Part shown: one piece after another, positions 26,062 to 35,123 of the stretch
Layout of the letters: each line of letters opens with the position of its first letter
Numbering within the stretch: the first letter of the stretch is position 1
Assembly (NCBI GenBank): GCA_047605645.1
Contig: JASGFJ010000008.1
Span: 55,048-119,047 of the forward strand
Source: UBA1309 sp047605645
Lineage (GTDB): Bacteria; Bacteroidota; Bacteroidia; Bacteroidales; Dysgonomonadaceae
DNA length: 64,000 nucleotides
Direction: 5' to 3'
The notes under the pieces: generated by a model
The model's database searches: none
Told to the model about the DNA's origin: nothing
What the model saw: only the letters and a program-made list of their open reading frames with translations
Translations under genes and position numbers: made by a program

Positions 26062-26683
26062 GTAGAAAAAAGGAACTTTTTATGTGCAACTTTACTTCTG
26101 ACCGGAGTATGGAGCATTTGCATAGCACAAAACCAAAAAAGCATCCCGCAAGGAGCCACTGCTGTCAGCACCAAAACGAACAAACCGCCCCAATCGGATT
26201 CCTTTAAACTGGTGAAAAAAGAAGTCGGTTGTCTGAAGAAAAACATGCTTTCTTCACAAATTCCGTCCACCTTGCCCCGGATTATACAACCGGTTTAAAA
26301 AAAACTTTGTGGAAGACGAACTCAATGGGGATTATACGGAATATATTTTCTTTCTGGGAAATGAAAAAACGGTCTCCTGCAAGGATTTTGGAGACGGGAA
26401 GTTCTATTTCTTTGATGCTTATTCTCCGAGGATTGGAACTCCCGATGGTGTTTATCCGTGAATGACCATCAAGCAATTGCTTACAATGAAAGGAGTAAAA
26501 GCCGATGATGGAGACAGTATCTGTTTGACATTGAATGGATATTCTATCGATTTTGGAGGATATCAAAATTTAACGGCTTATGGAACTAAGGTCTTCAATA
26601 ACGTTTATGCAAAAGGAACAGAAGTAAAAATAAGCAATGCCTGCTTTAAGCCGGGAGCAAAAATAATATGTATCTCCATGTAA
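26062..26683 (+). pseudogene. Broken exported-protein gene (no start, one frameshift, one nonsense codon)
   Basis: A signal-peptide-like frame (RNFLCATLLLTGVWSICIAQ) runs from 26068 to TAA at 26296, but an in-frame TAA lies just upstream at 26056 and no start codon is available. The coding sense then moves one frame forward at or before the A8 run at 26297-26304. It continues FVEDELNGDYTEYIFFLGNE, KFYFFDAYSPRIGTPDGVYP, TGA (26459), then LTLNGYSIDFGGYQNLTAYG, NVYAKGTEVKISNACF to TAA at 26681. The family is unknown; it looks like a small secreted beta-rich protein. Confidence 0.7.
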
Positions 26684-26940
26684 GTAAGTGTCCTTAATTA
26701 GTCGTTAATCTAGGAATATAATAACGAGATATAAATCAATGATATGCAAATTTTATATATATGAAATAATTCCGAAAAGCTACTTATTAAATAAAAATAC
26801 AAATCTCCGATGAGATTGGAAACATACTTTCTCTTCCATTTTAAACAAAACTTGCGGAATAAAACACCAAAGATGGGCAACAAAATAAGAACACAACAAC
26901 CGGACTCGCCCGAGAAAAACAAACCCTAAATAAAAACAAA

Positions 26941-27621
26941 ATGAAACATATACAATCTTTTATATTAATCAGTATCATCCTTATTACAGCCTCTTGCGGC
27001 AACAAAACAGAAAAACTTTCCTCAAACAAGTTCCTGGGAAATATTCCTTCGCTGGCATACCAAAAAGCTCAGCAAGATTCCATTTCTGAAGCAAAAGCAA
27101 AAAGCAGCAATACAAGGATGAAAGACATAGAAAAATACCTCAAAAAACAAGAGGCGGTTGAAGATAAATTTGAAGCTGCCCTGGAGAAAGAAGGAAAGCA
27201 AGTGAAAGGGAAAGACATTCCTTATTCGGTTGCGGACGGAACAGGATATGAAGTTCTCAGCATGAAAATAAGCGAGGTATCCAAAGGAAAGAGATACAGC
27301 GGTTCCTCTGGCAGAATAGAGGTAAGCTTCATCTTCGCAATTAAAATTACCGATGTCAACAAGCTAGACTTAAGTTTTCCTATCCAGAGATACTCGCAGG
27401 GACAGATTCATGTTCCCGTAGAATTTCTGGACAACCAGGGACAAGTGATCTATACAAAAAGCTATCAGTATGTATATCTCGATACCAAAGACAGAACAAG
27501 CATCCGTAATGGGGCCGAATACACCGAGATAACAAGCTTCTCCTTCTATGGAAAAAATGCAAAAGATTTGGTGAATTTTGCAAAAGTGCGTTTTCCGGGC
27601 ACAAACAAATCTAAAAGCTAA
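26941..27621 (+). CDS. Unknown lipoprotein
   Basis: A 226-residue protein with lipobox LITASC (Cys19). Residues 40-85 are a charged helical stretch (KDIEKYLKKQEAVEDKFEAA), and the remainder is a beta-rich domain (GRIEVSFIFAIKITDVNKLD, HVPVEFLDNQGQVIYTKSYQ, EITSFSFYGKNAKDLV). It has the look of a surface or periplasmic binding protein, but I recognise no family. The leader element and the gene at 27755 follow closely, so the genes may be co-expressed. Confidence 0.75.
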   Translation: MKHIQSFILISIILITASCGNKTEKLSSNKFLGNIPSLAYQKAQQDSISEAKAKSSNTRMKDIEKYLKKQEAVEDKFEAALEKEGKQVKGKDIPYSVADGTGYEVLSMKISEVSKGKRYSGSSGRIEVSFIFAIKITDVNKLDLSFPIQRYSQGQIHVPVEFLDNQGQVIYTKSYQYVYLDTKDRTSIRNGAEYTEITSFSFYGKNAKDLVNFAKVRFPGTNKSKS

Positions 27622-27640
27622 TTTCCTTACATCAAAAACA

Positions 27641-27754
27641 ATCGTATGAACCAAAGCCTGATTTTCTCAATCATTGTTTTGAATGATTGAATAAAAATCA
27701 GGCGGATAGAGACATTGCATGCAACGTCTCTACTACCAGTAAAAATCAAATCGT
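27641..27754 (+). repeat. Repeated leader element, copy 2 (most complete)
   Basis: The unit begins and ends with ATCGTATGAA, the second of which contains the start codon region of the gene at 27755. Inside are a long hairpin (GCCTGATTTT...AAAATCAGGC at 27656-27703, with an inner TCAATCATT/AATGATTGA stem) and the palindrome around GACATTGCATGCAACGTC (27711-27728). It sits 20 bases after the stop of the preceding lipoprotein gene, so the first hairpin could terminate or attenuate read-through. Confidence 0.8.
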
Positions 27755-28729
27755 ATGAAAAATTTAATTTCTCTCTTATTACTCCTGTCGCTTGCGGGAA
27801 CAGGCGAAATAGCGGCACAGAAGTGGCTCAATAAGTTAGCAAAAAGTGTGGATAAGGCACTCGACACAACCGACAAACTATTAGGATCGCCGACTCAGCA
27901 GACAAGCACAACAGTCGGCTACGAATCGGCTGTTGTAAAAAGTTTCAGTTCGAATGTAGATTTCGTGATCGAAAACTGCATAAATGACGGGAAACTACTG
28001 ATTCTCGATTTTCAGCTTATCAACCGGGGATCGAAAATTGAACTCCGCCAGTTTGCCGGAAATCGAAATGTACTCATGCCGCAGGTCGATACACAATTCT
28101 TCGACGAACAGGGAAATGCCTACAAACTGGCTTTCATACAGCTTGGGACAAATTTCCGCAATGGCGGAACCGAAGTCGTACTACCCGAAGGGGTTAAAAT
28201 GCGGGGAAGAATAGGCATTCATAAGTTCAACAACAAAGCAAAAAGAATAGCCTCAGCAACCATTGCAGGCTGTGTATACAACAGCAACAACACTCAGAAT
28301 TCGGGATATACTCCGTTCTCTATGTCTCTGAAAAACATCTCGATATATACCTCCAGCCAACTCCTCGAAAAGGACAAAGAACTCCTGCGAAAAAACGAGC
28401 CGTCCGTCGGAAATAGCAACGACAACAGCTGCCTGATCAGCTCAGTGGTTGTGACCGAAAAGAACACACAGGTACATTTCAACTACACCGGCTATATCGG
28501 TTATATCTATACCGGCGACTGGGATGACATATACGTCACTGCCGGCGGAAAAAAATATCCCATTACCGCCGCTTATGGCATTGCCGTCACCAAATATGCA
28601 TGTGAGTTCTACACCGGAGGTGCCCGGCAAGACTTTACCCTCGTATTTGAAAAGATACCAACCCATACTGGAAGCATCGATATTTTTTTCGATGACCTGA
28701 AATGGACAAAAGTAAAATTGTCGGACTGA
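27755..28729 (+). CDS. Unknown exported protein
   Basis: A 324-residue protein with a signal peptide (residues 1-21, cleaved after EIAAQ). A short amphipathic segment (KWLNKLAKSVDKALDTTDKL) is followed by two beta-rich halves: residues 55-180 (FVIENCINDGKLLILDFQLI, GVKMRGRIGIHKF) and 220-324 (LISSVVVTEKNTQVHFNYTG, DWDDIYVTAGGKKYPITAAY). The two halves may be repeated Ig-like folds. I recognise no family. It lies directly behind the repeated leader element. A nested stem-loop follows at 28784. Confidence 0.75.
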   Translation: MKNLISLLLLLSLAGTGEIAAQKWLNKLAKSVDKALDTTDKLLGSPTQQTSTTVGYESAVVKSFSSNVDFVIENCINDGKLLILDFQLINRGSKIELRQFAGNRNVLMPQVDTQFFDEQGNAYKLAFIQLGTNFRNGGTEVVLPEGVKMRGRIGIHKFNNKAKRIASATIAGCVYNSNNTQNSGYTPFSMSLKNISIYTSSQLLEKDKELLRKNEPSVGNSNDNSCLISSVVVTEKNTQVHFNYTGYIGYIYTGDWDDIYVTAGGKKYPITAAYGIAVTKYACEFYTGGARQDFTLVFEKIPTHTGSIDIFFDDLKWTKVKLSD

Positions 28730-28783
28730 ACAACCTGAAACTTCCAGTCGTAAAATATAGCTGACTCTCCTTAGGAACAAATC

Positions 28784-28859
28784 CCGGGGATGCCAGATCC
28801 TACTGCCTGCTGTTTCCAAATGGAAAACACAGGAACTCGCATGGAGATGACATCCCCGG
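28784..28859 (+). terminator. Long nested stem-loop after the exported-protein gene
   Basis: CCGGGGATG (28784) pairs with CATCCCCGG (28851), enclosing a second hairpin CCTGCTGTTTCC/GGAAAACACAGG around AAAT. ATAAAACATAAAAAAAC follows instead of a T-run, so its role as a terminator is uncertain. Confidence 0.45.
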
Positions 28860-29702
28860 ATAAAACATAAAAAAACATCCCGTTCAGGACACAATACAAA
28901 GACACCTTGACACAACCCGGGGTAAACCGCATATCGCCCCGCTAATCACGGGCGACTTCTCTCTTTTTGCATTAACTAAAACTGTTTATTCCGTAAGGAA
29001 CAACTGTTAAACAAAGACAGATTATAAACAAAAAGAAGGCAACAAATAAAACAAAAACAACCCCATAAATAATCCGTACTTCTACCGGATACAGACCTTC
29101 TTCCATCCATTTGAGACCTGGTATTCCGGTTTGTCCTTGTCCCCACAGAATAATAAATTCCAAAAGGAATAGCTTAAAATAAATAGTGAAGAAATAGAGA
29201 AAAAAACCGTTGTACAACTGATGCAAAAACAGAAACCGGCAAACACCCTTGTAGCAATATCCTGCAACAAGGGTGTTTCTTTATTAATAATACCGGCTTT
29301 TGATAAAACTCCTCTTGTTGCCTCTGTCGGAAAACGGCAGGACAACGAAATGAATCTTACAATTTCAGAAACAGGGAACCGGAATGTTCGTCAAAGATTG
29401 GCAAAGGGCTGAGCTTACCGCCTGCAATCCAGACCGTACACCAGATCTCCGTAAATCAGGAAAAGGACATTTCCTGAGAGGCGAAACAGGCGATTGGCGA
29501 TGCCGGTATTTTTGCCACAAATAGTTAACATATATGGGATATTATTCTTTTTTTTCCGAAATTTGCGCATATATTCATTGCTTATGGAGGAAGCCGTATG
29601 AAAAGCCGGAACTGAAAACATTCCCTGTCACAATATTTCAGGAGAGAGTATTTTGATAAATCAAGGCTTTTGATACCGCTTCATCTTTTAAATTAATTTT
29701 CT
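28860..29702. other. Long intergenic stretch with a terminator-like hairpin
   Basis: About 840 bases without a convincing gene. On the minus strand a frame at 28972-29226 (84 codons, TTG start) has two hydrophobic segments (LFLLEFIILWG and YGVVFVLFVAFFLFIICLCL) and could be a small membrane protein, but the start is poor. A perfect 12-base stem, AAACACCCTTGT/ACAAGGGTGTTT, lies at 29241-29278, followed by CTTTATT. Confidence 0.4.
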
Positions 29703-31082
29703 ATGAAGGCTAAACACTTATTCATTGCACTGGTATGCTGCCCTTTGGGGGCTTTCTCGCAAAGCATTACCGACAAAGATTTACAGGACATCCGATCGAG
29801 TTTCCAATCAGACAGCCGGGACAAAGCTGTCCAGAATGTGTTGACCGGCACCAAAGACATAAAGTCACTTGCCCTAAACAACAGCCTGCAGGGAAAAATC
29901 GATCATTTCTTCAAATACAGGGTCAGCGTAAAAGGCATTACCAATCAAAAAAACTCGGGACGATGCTGGATGTTCACCTCCATGAATGTGCTGCGACCGG
30001 GAGTAATGACCAAATTCAATATCGACAAATTTGATTTTTCCCACAATTATCTTTATTTCTGGGATATTTTTGAAAAATCCAACCTCTTCCTTGAGAATAT
30101 TGTCTCTTCAACAAAAGCAGCTTACGATGATCGCAAACTGGTGGAATTTCTAAAAGCTCCTGTAGGAGACGGAGGCGTTTGGAACCTCTATTACAATGCC
30201 GCACGCAAATACGGAGTTGTTCCACAGGAAGTAATGCCAGAAACGGCTCAGTCGAATAGCACCTCACAGATGATCGGCCTTATCAACGAAAGGCTCAGAA
30301 CGGCAGCCTACGACATGCGCAAAGAAGCAGCCGGAGGTAAGAGCACCGAAGCACTACGAATGGAGAAAAAAGGAGTGCTTAAGGAGGTATATCGTATGTT
30401 GTGCCTCTGCCTGGGCGAACCACCCTCCAAATTCACCTGGAGATACAAGGACAAAGACGGAAAGATTCGAGAACTGAAAGATTATACGCCGGTTCAATTC
30501 TACAAAGAGGTGACTCCTGAAGATTTCTCGCCGGAAAACTATGTGATGATCATGAATGACCCTACACGCGAATACTATAAAGTATACGAAATAGAGAATT
30601 ACCGCAATACGGTGGAGGGAGTCAACTGGACTTATCTGAATCTGCCCAACGACGACATCAAAAAGGCCGCGCTGGCTTCCATCAAAGCCAATGAACCGAT
30701 GTATGCTTCCTGCGATGTGGGAAAACAACTCAATCGGGAGGCAGGCATTATGGATCCCAGAATGTATAATTACGAATCACTGCTGGGAGTCAACCTGTCG
30801 ATGGATAAAAAAGGCCGGATCCTTACCCGTCAAAGCGGTTCCACGCATGCCATGACCTTGATTGGCTGCGACACAGACGAAAACGATAAACCCCTGAAAT
30901 GGGAATTTGAAAACAGCTGGGGAGCAGAATCCGGAAACAACGGATACCTGACCTTTACCGACGACTGGTTTAGCGAATACATGTTCCGTGTGGTGATTCA
31001 TCGCCGCTATCTGGATGCGAAAGCCATTGAAAGTTTAAAACAAAAACCGGTTCAACTTCCCGTCTGGGACTATATGAATTAA
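29703..31082 (+). CDS. C1 family cysteine peptidase (aminopeptidase C/bleomycin hydrolase type)
   Basis: A 459-residue papain-fold peptidase with the catalytic Cys88 in NSGRCWMF, His382 in STHAMTLIG and Asn404 in ENSWG. Bleomycin hydrolases trim N-terminal residues inside a hexameric barrel with their own C-terminus in the active site. The first 20 residues are a signal peptide (CCPLGAFSQ), so unlike the classical cytosolic PepC this one is exported, as in other Bacteroidales. It would degrade peptides in the periplasm. It stands alone, with about 45 bases to the acyltransferase gene. Confidence 0.93.
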   Translation: MKAKHLFIALVCCPLGAFSQSITDKDLQDIRSSFQSDSRDKAVQNVLTGTKDIKSLALNNSLQGKIDHFFKYRVSVKGITNQKNSGRCWMFTSMNVLRPGVMTKFNIDKFDFSHNYLYFWDIFEKSNLFLENIVSSTKAAYDDRKLVEFLKAPVGDGGVWNLYYNAARKYGVVPQEVMPETAQSNSTSQMIGLINERLRTAAYDMRKEAAGGKSTEALRMEKKGVLKEVYRMLCLCLGEPPSKFTWRYKDKDGKIRELKDYTPVQFYKEVTPEDFSPENYVMIMNDPTREYYKVYEIENYRNTVEGVNWTYLNLPNDDIKKAALASIKANEPMYASCDVGKQLNREAGIMDPRMYNYESLLGVNLSMDKKGRILTRQSGSTHAMTLIGCDTDENDKPLKWEFENSWGAESGNNGYLTFTDDWFSEYMFRVVIHRRYLDAKAIESLKQKPVQLPVWDYMN

Positions 31083-31127
31083 GAAAAGAGACCTTATACA
31101 TTATCCTTCAATCGACTAGTGCCGCTG

Positions 31128-32039
31128 ATGAAAAGAAATTTAACCCTGGATGCCCTGAAAATCCTCCTGTCATTTTTTGTGGTAGGATTGCATGGCTCCA
31201 TGATGACGGAAGTAGATCCAACCCTTGGCTTTACTCTCAAACAAGGGCTTTTTCGCGTCGCCGTTCCTACATTTCTTATCATCAGCGGTTATTATTATTA
31301 CAATATTAAATCCCTGCAGAGCGAAGCAAAATTTATCTGGCGCCTTTTTTTACTTTATCTTATCTGGTTTGTGTTCTACATCCCTATTTTTCATCCCGGC
31401 CCCATCGACAGCTCGCTGATAAATACATTTTTTTCGGGATATGGGCATCTATGGTATCTTATCCATACGATGTATGCACTATTACTCCTTTCCCTAATCA
31501 AAAGAATTCCTTTGGAGTTTCAAATCACGATTATCTCTCTTTGTGCTGTTGCCGGTCTGTTGCTGCAATATCATTTTGCTTATGACCTGCTGCCTATCGA
31601 TGTGGAAAAAACCTATTCAACACACCGGAACGGAATAACATTTTGCCTGCCATTTCTTTATATAGGATTTATAATAAACAAATTCGAAGTAAGACGTATT
31701 TCGTGGTTTTACATTTTGCCGGCCCTTGCATTTTTGCTTCTGGAATCATTTCTCAATCACGATGCAGGAAAAAAAAGCTTCGACATCCTGATTGCTCTCT
31801 ATGTATTCTGCCCGGTTTTGTTTCTGGTAGCCATCCACTCCACGAAATCCACTCACCACAAAGAAATCAGCCTGATCAGCGGCTCTATCTACCTCATACA
31901 TCCTTTCTTTTTGAAATACCTTCATCTGAAGTTCCTGGAGTTGACACAGACAGAGTTGACCCTCTCTGCTTTTTTCTTGTCTTTTTTTCTCTCATTTACA
32001 ATCATTGGTATTCACCGTCACTTCAAATACATTCTATAA
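31128..32039 (+). CDS. Membrane acyltransferase (acyltransferase 3 family)
   Basis: A 303-residue integral membrane protein with about ten hydrophobic segments. The opening RNLTLDALKILLSFFVVGLH carries the conserved His of the family, and YGHLWYLIHTMYALLLLSLI follows the usual WYL pattern. Such enzymes transfer acetyl or other acyl groups to cell-surface sugars or peptidoglycan. The ATG at 31128 is preferred to a GTG three codons upstream. There are no glycan-synthesis genes nearby, so the acceptor is unknown. Confidence 0.88.
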   Translation: MKRNLTLDALKILLSFFVVGLHGSMMTEVDPTLGFTLKQGLFRVAVPTFLIISGYYYYNIKSLQSEAKFIWRLFLLYLIWFVFYIPIFHPGPIDSSLINTFFSGYGHLWYLIHTMYALLLLSLIKRIPLEFQITIISLCAVAGLLLQYHFAYDLLPIDVEKTYSTHRNGITFCLPFLYIGFIINKFEVRRISWFYILPALAFLLLESFLNHDAGKKSFDILIALYVFCPVLFLVAIHSTKSTHHKEISLISGSIYLIHPFFLKYLHLKFLELTQTELTLSAFFLSFFLSFTIIGIHRHFKYIL

Positions 32040-32095
32040 AAGAAAAGAAAAGAAAATACCATATTTATGGGATTGTTACATTTTCCAACAGCTAT

Positions 32096-32103
32096 TACCT
32101 TTG
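32096..32103 (+). promoter_or_regulatory. -7 box (TACCTTTG) for cysK
   Basis: TACCTTTG matches TAnnTTTG, 40 bases before the start codon, with TTG about 20 bases further upstream. Confidence 0.65.
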
Positions 32104-32142
32104 TGATATAAAAGATATAATTCAATTTTTAAATTTACAATT

Positions 32143-33090
32143 ATGGGAAGAATTGCTAAAAAACTTACAGACTTAATCGGAAACACACCACTTTTGGAAT
32201 TTTCCAATTTTAATAAAAAACACGATGCCGATGCTCACATCATCGGTAAACTCGAATATTTTAATCCTGCATCCAGCGTGAAAGACAGAATCGCTTTCGC
32301 TATGATTGAAGATGCAGAGAATAAAGGATTGCTTCACCCGGACAGCGAATTGATAGAACCTACCAGCGGAAACACCGGAATCGGCCTTGCTTTTGTGGCG
32401 GCTGCCAAAGGATACAAGCTGACTTTGACAATGCCTGAGACCATGAGTATTGAGCGTAGAAATCTATTGAAAGCACTGGGTGCGAATATTGTATTGACTC
32501 CGGGCGCTGCGGGAATGAAAGGAGCTATTGCAAAAGCGGAAGAATTGCAGGCTTCCAATTCAAAAGCAGTCATTCTCCAACAGTTTGCCAATCCGGCCAA
32601 CCCGGAAATACATAAAAAAACAACGGCCGAAGAGATCTGGAGAGACACCGACGGAAAGGTCGATATCTTTGTTTCCGGTGTCGGAACAGGAGGAACAGTC
32701 AGTGGCGTAGGAGAAGTACTGAAAAAATACAATCCTGAAGTGAAGATCGTCGCTGTAGAACCCGTAGATTCACCAGTCTTATCGGGAGGAAACCCCGGCC
32801 CTCACAAGATTCAGGGTATTGGCGCCGGCTTTATTCCGAAAACATATAACGCAGAAGCGGTAGATCAGGTAGTTCCTGTCAGCAATGACGATGCCATCCG
32901 TACCAGCCGCGAATTAGCCCGTTCAGAAGGTTTACTAGTTGGGATTTCCTCGGGAGCAGCTGTTTATGCCGCTTTACAGCTAAGCAAACTTCCCGAAAAC
33001 AAAGGCAAAAACATTGTGGTGATATTACCTGATACAGGAGAAAGATATCTATCCACAGCGCTATACGCTTTCGAGGAATATCCTTTATAA
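32143..33090 (+). CDS. cysK: Cysteine synthase A (O-acetylserine sulfhydrylase)
   Basis: A 315-residue PLP enzyme that makes cysteine from O-acetylserine and sulfide in the cytoplasm. Lys47 in NPASSVKDR holds the cofactor, PTSGNTGIGLAF is the asparagine/substrate loop, GTGGTVSGVG binds the PLP phosphate, and GISSGAAVYAAL closes the site. The length is that of CysK/CysM; the sequence favours the CysK type. The gene has its own promoter box and a strong terminator, so it is a single unit. Confidence 0.96.
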   Translation: MGRIAKKLTDLIGNTPLLEFSNFNKKHDADAHIIGKLEYFNPASSVKDRIAFAMIEDAENKGLLHPDSELIEPTSGNTGIGLAFVAAAKGYKLTLTMPETMSIERRNLLKALGANIVLTPGAAGMKGAIAKAEELQASNSKAVILQQFANPANPEIHKKTTAEEIWRDTDGKVDIFVSGVGTGGTVSGVGEVLKKYNPEVKIVAVEPVDSPVLSGGNPGPHKIQGIGAGFIPKTYNAEAVDQVVPVSNDDAIRTSRELARSEGLLVGISSGAAVYAALQLSKLPENKGKNIVVILPDTGERYLSTALYAFEEYPL

Positions 33091-33147
33091 GGTAAAATAA
33101 TTGCCTGCTAAAATTGAAAGGTTAGACTATAAGTTTGATTGAAGACT

Positions 33148-33188
33148 CAGGAGCTGTTCTTTGTAAACAAAGGCAGCTCCTGTTGTTT
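33148..33188 (+). terminator. Terminator of cysK
   Basis: CAGGAGCTG and CAGCTCCTG form a perfect nine-pair stem followed by TTGTTTTG. Confidence 0.8.
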
Positions 33189-33343
33189 TGTAATATCGAC
33201 CGACAAAGTCTGCTTATATATAGAAAAACCGCACTAAAAAGAAGTAAGAGCCTGCGGCATCCTCTATATACAAGCAGACTATAAATAAAAAAAGGACTAC
33301 GAAGTAAATCGTAATCCTTTAGTAACCAAACCTTTCGGTTTAG

Positions 33344-33416
33344 AGCGGAAGACGGGGCTCAAACCCGCGACCCTCAGCTTGGAAGGCTAATGCTCTATCA
33401 ACTGAGCTACTTCCGC
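33344..33416 (-). tRNA. tRNA-Gly (anticodon TCC)
   Basis: On the minus strand the acceptor GCGGAAG/CTTCCGC, the loop CTTCCAA with anticodon UCC and a T-arm reading GGGTTTGAGCC are present; no CCA is encoded. Confidence 0.95.
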
Positions 33417-33428
33417 AAATTGATTGTG

Positions 33429-33510
33429 TGGGCAGTGATGGATTCGAACCACCGAAGACGAAGTCAGCTGAGTTACAGTCAGCCCCATTTGGCCACTCTG
33501 GTAACTGCCC
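33429..33510 (-). tRNA. tRNA-Tyr (anticodon GTA)
   Basis: Class II tRNA of 82 bases on the minus strand, with acceptor GGGCAGT/ACTGCCC, loop CTGTAAC (anticodon GUA) and a long variable arm. It precedes tRNA-Gly by 12 bases in the direction of transcription, so they form one transcript. Confidence 0.95.
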
Positions 33511-33540
33511 CTCTGGTCAATTGCGATGCAAAGATATGAA

Positions 33541-34035
33541 TTAGATTTTATTTCTGCAAGAAAAATCTATCATTTTTATTGCAGTCACTGCGGCTTCATC
33601 TCCTTTATTGCCGTGAACCCCTCCTGCTCTGTCTATTGCCTGTTGCATATCATCGGTAGTTAACAGACCAAAGATAAACGGAATACCGAATAAAGTATTC
33701 AGATGAGTGATTCCCTGGGTCACACTGCTACAAACATATTCGAAATGCGGAGTTCCTCCACGAACAACACATCCCAGCACAATAACAGCATCTACCTCCT
33801 TGGACTCAGCAATAGATTGAGCACCGAAAGTAAGTTCAAAGCTACCGGGTACATAGTCGACAATAATATTTTCGGGTTTCACTCCATTTTTTATCAAAGT
33901 TTGATATGCGCCGTCACGCAAAGCAAATGTGATGTTTTCATTCCACTCAGCCACAACAATCCCGATTTTCATGTTGCTTGCATCCGGCATCTTAGCCGCG
34001 TCGTAAGACGATAAATTGTGAAATTCTGTTGCCAT
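33541..34035 (-). CDS. ribH: 6,7-dimethyl-8-ribityllumazine synthase
   Basis: A 164-residue enzyme of riboflavin synthesis that condenses dihydroxybutanone phosphate with the ribityl-aminopyrimidine; it forms icosahedral or pentameric shells. AEWNENITFALRDGA near residue 30, PGSFELTFGAQ, VLGCVVRGGTPHFEYVC and VTQGITHLN are all family blocks, and the His in GGTPHFEY is catalytic. The TPR protein gene lies about 95 bases upstream on the same strand, an arrangement usual in Bacteroidales. The tRNA pair lies just downstream. Confidence 0.96.
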   Translation of the reverse strand: MATEFHNLSSYDAAKMPDASNMKIGIVVAEWNENITFALRDGAYQTLIKNGVKPENIIVDYVPGSFELTFGAQSIAESKEVDAVIVLGCVVRGGTPHFEYVCSSVTQGITHLNTLFGIPFIFGLLTTDDMQQAIDRAGGVHGNKGDEAAVTAIKMIDFSCRNKI

Positions 34036-34129
34036 ATTTAGGATATCAATTTTTGTTGTTTCTATTTATAAAAAAGAAAGTTCCGTATTCGACGAAACTT
34101 TCTTCAGTGAATATCTTTTTCAGTAAATT

Positions 34130-34834
34130 TTATTTCTTCAGTAATTCTGCTTCGCCAATGTATTTATCTGCTTCAGCAGCTTCCGGAGTGTTCATGTAAT
34201 TATTTTTCAATTTAGTGAACACCTCAATCACTTTATCATATTGTTTCAACTGACGATAAACAATACCTGCTTTTTTCAGGTAAATAGGGCTTAGCAAAGC
34301 ATCGTCAGCTCCATTGGCAGCTTTCATAAATTGAGAAGCGGCATCTTCTGGTTTGTTCTGATTGGCATAGCAATCACCGATTGCTCCGTCCACAGCATAA
34401 GAGATCAATTCATCCTTTCCGCTGAAATCTTTCAGATATTTCAACGCTTGGTCATATTTTCCTAGACGTGCATAAGAAATCCCGGCATAAGCTTTTGCAA
34501 CGTTACCGGCTTTAGTAGACCCGTATTCATTGACAAATGCAACCATTCCGCTAAAGCCCTTCCCGTCTCCAAAGAGGGTTAAGGAATCCTGCTCAGCCCG
34601 GAAATACTCTTCACCACGGAATAATTCAGCTTGCGCTTTCTCGTTTCTTGGATTCAAATAAAACTGTTTAACAGCTAAAAATAGGCATACAACGACAACG
34701 ATGGCGCCCACGCCAATGAGTATGGGTTTTTGATTTTTTTCAATAAAATTTCCGGAAGTAAATACGGCATGATCTACCGCTTCCCATTCTTTCTCAACCC
34801 TTTTTTCGTCCTGTTCTTTCTTTGAATTTGCCAT
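34130..34834 (-). CDS. Membrane-anchored TPR protein (YfgM-like)
   Basis: A 234-residue protein with a cytoplasmic N-terminus (MANSKKEQDEKRVEKEWE), one membrane segment at about 40-62 (LIGVGAIVVVVCLFLAV) and three to four TPRs behind it (KAYAGISYARLGKYDQALKY, SQFMKAANGADDALLSPIYL, VYRQLKQYDKVIEVFTKLKN). This is the topology of YfgM-like periplasmic TPR proteins linked to envelope protein folding. The ATG at 34834 is preferred over one 15 codons upstream. A promoter box lies at 34877. Its place between ribH and recF is common in Bacteroidales. Confidence 0.85.
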   Translation of the reverse strand: MANSKKEQDEKRVEKEWEAVDHAVFTSGNFIEKNQKPILIGVGAIVVVVCLFLAVKQFYLNPRNEKAQAELFRGEEYFRAEQDSLTLFGDGKGFSGMVAFVNEYGSTKAGNVAKAYAGISYARLGKYDQALKYLKDFSGKDELISYAVDGAIGDCYANQNKPEDAASQFMKAANGADDALLSPIYLKKAGIVYRQLKQYDKVIEVFTKLKNNYMNTPEAAEADKYIGEAELLKK

Positions 34835-34876
34835 AAATAAAATATGTTGTGCTTTTTGGTTACGTTTTAGCAGTCG

Positions 34877-34884
34877 CAAAAGTA
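34877..34884 (-). promoter_or_regulatory. -7 box (TACTTTTG) for the TPR gene and ribH
   Basis: TACTTTTG on the minus strand fits TAnnTTTG and lies 42 bases before the chosen ATG, which supports that start over the one at 34879. Confidence 0.55.
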
Positions 34885-35093
34885 ATAGTTTTCAGCGTAT
34901 ATTTAAAATTTAGATGCCTCTTTTTTAGGTTAAATCGCTTTTTATATTATTAATTCTCTTGCAAGTCGCATTCGTAAAAATCCCAAGCACATTCCGTAAA
35001 AAAAACGGACTCCGAAAACCGGATGGCATATCCGGCTGTTTTATTCATGAATGCTTTTCAATACCTATTGGCTTCAGGGAAAAGATAAATTCG

Positions 35094-35101
35094 TAAATTT
35101 G
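35094..35101 (+). promoter_or_regulatory. -7 box (TAAATTTG) for recF
   Basis: TAAATTTG matches TAnnTTTG, 22 bases before the ATG of recF, with CTATTGG at 35065 in the -33 region. Confidence 0.5.
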
Positions 35102-35123
35102 TAGTCCTTTGACATTTCATAGA

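Noticed and set aside
28972..29226. Small membrane protein on the minus strand
   Set aside because: Only a TTG start without a ribosome site is available; hydrophobic frames arise easily opposite AT-rich DNA. It is noted in the intergenic entry only.
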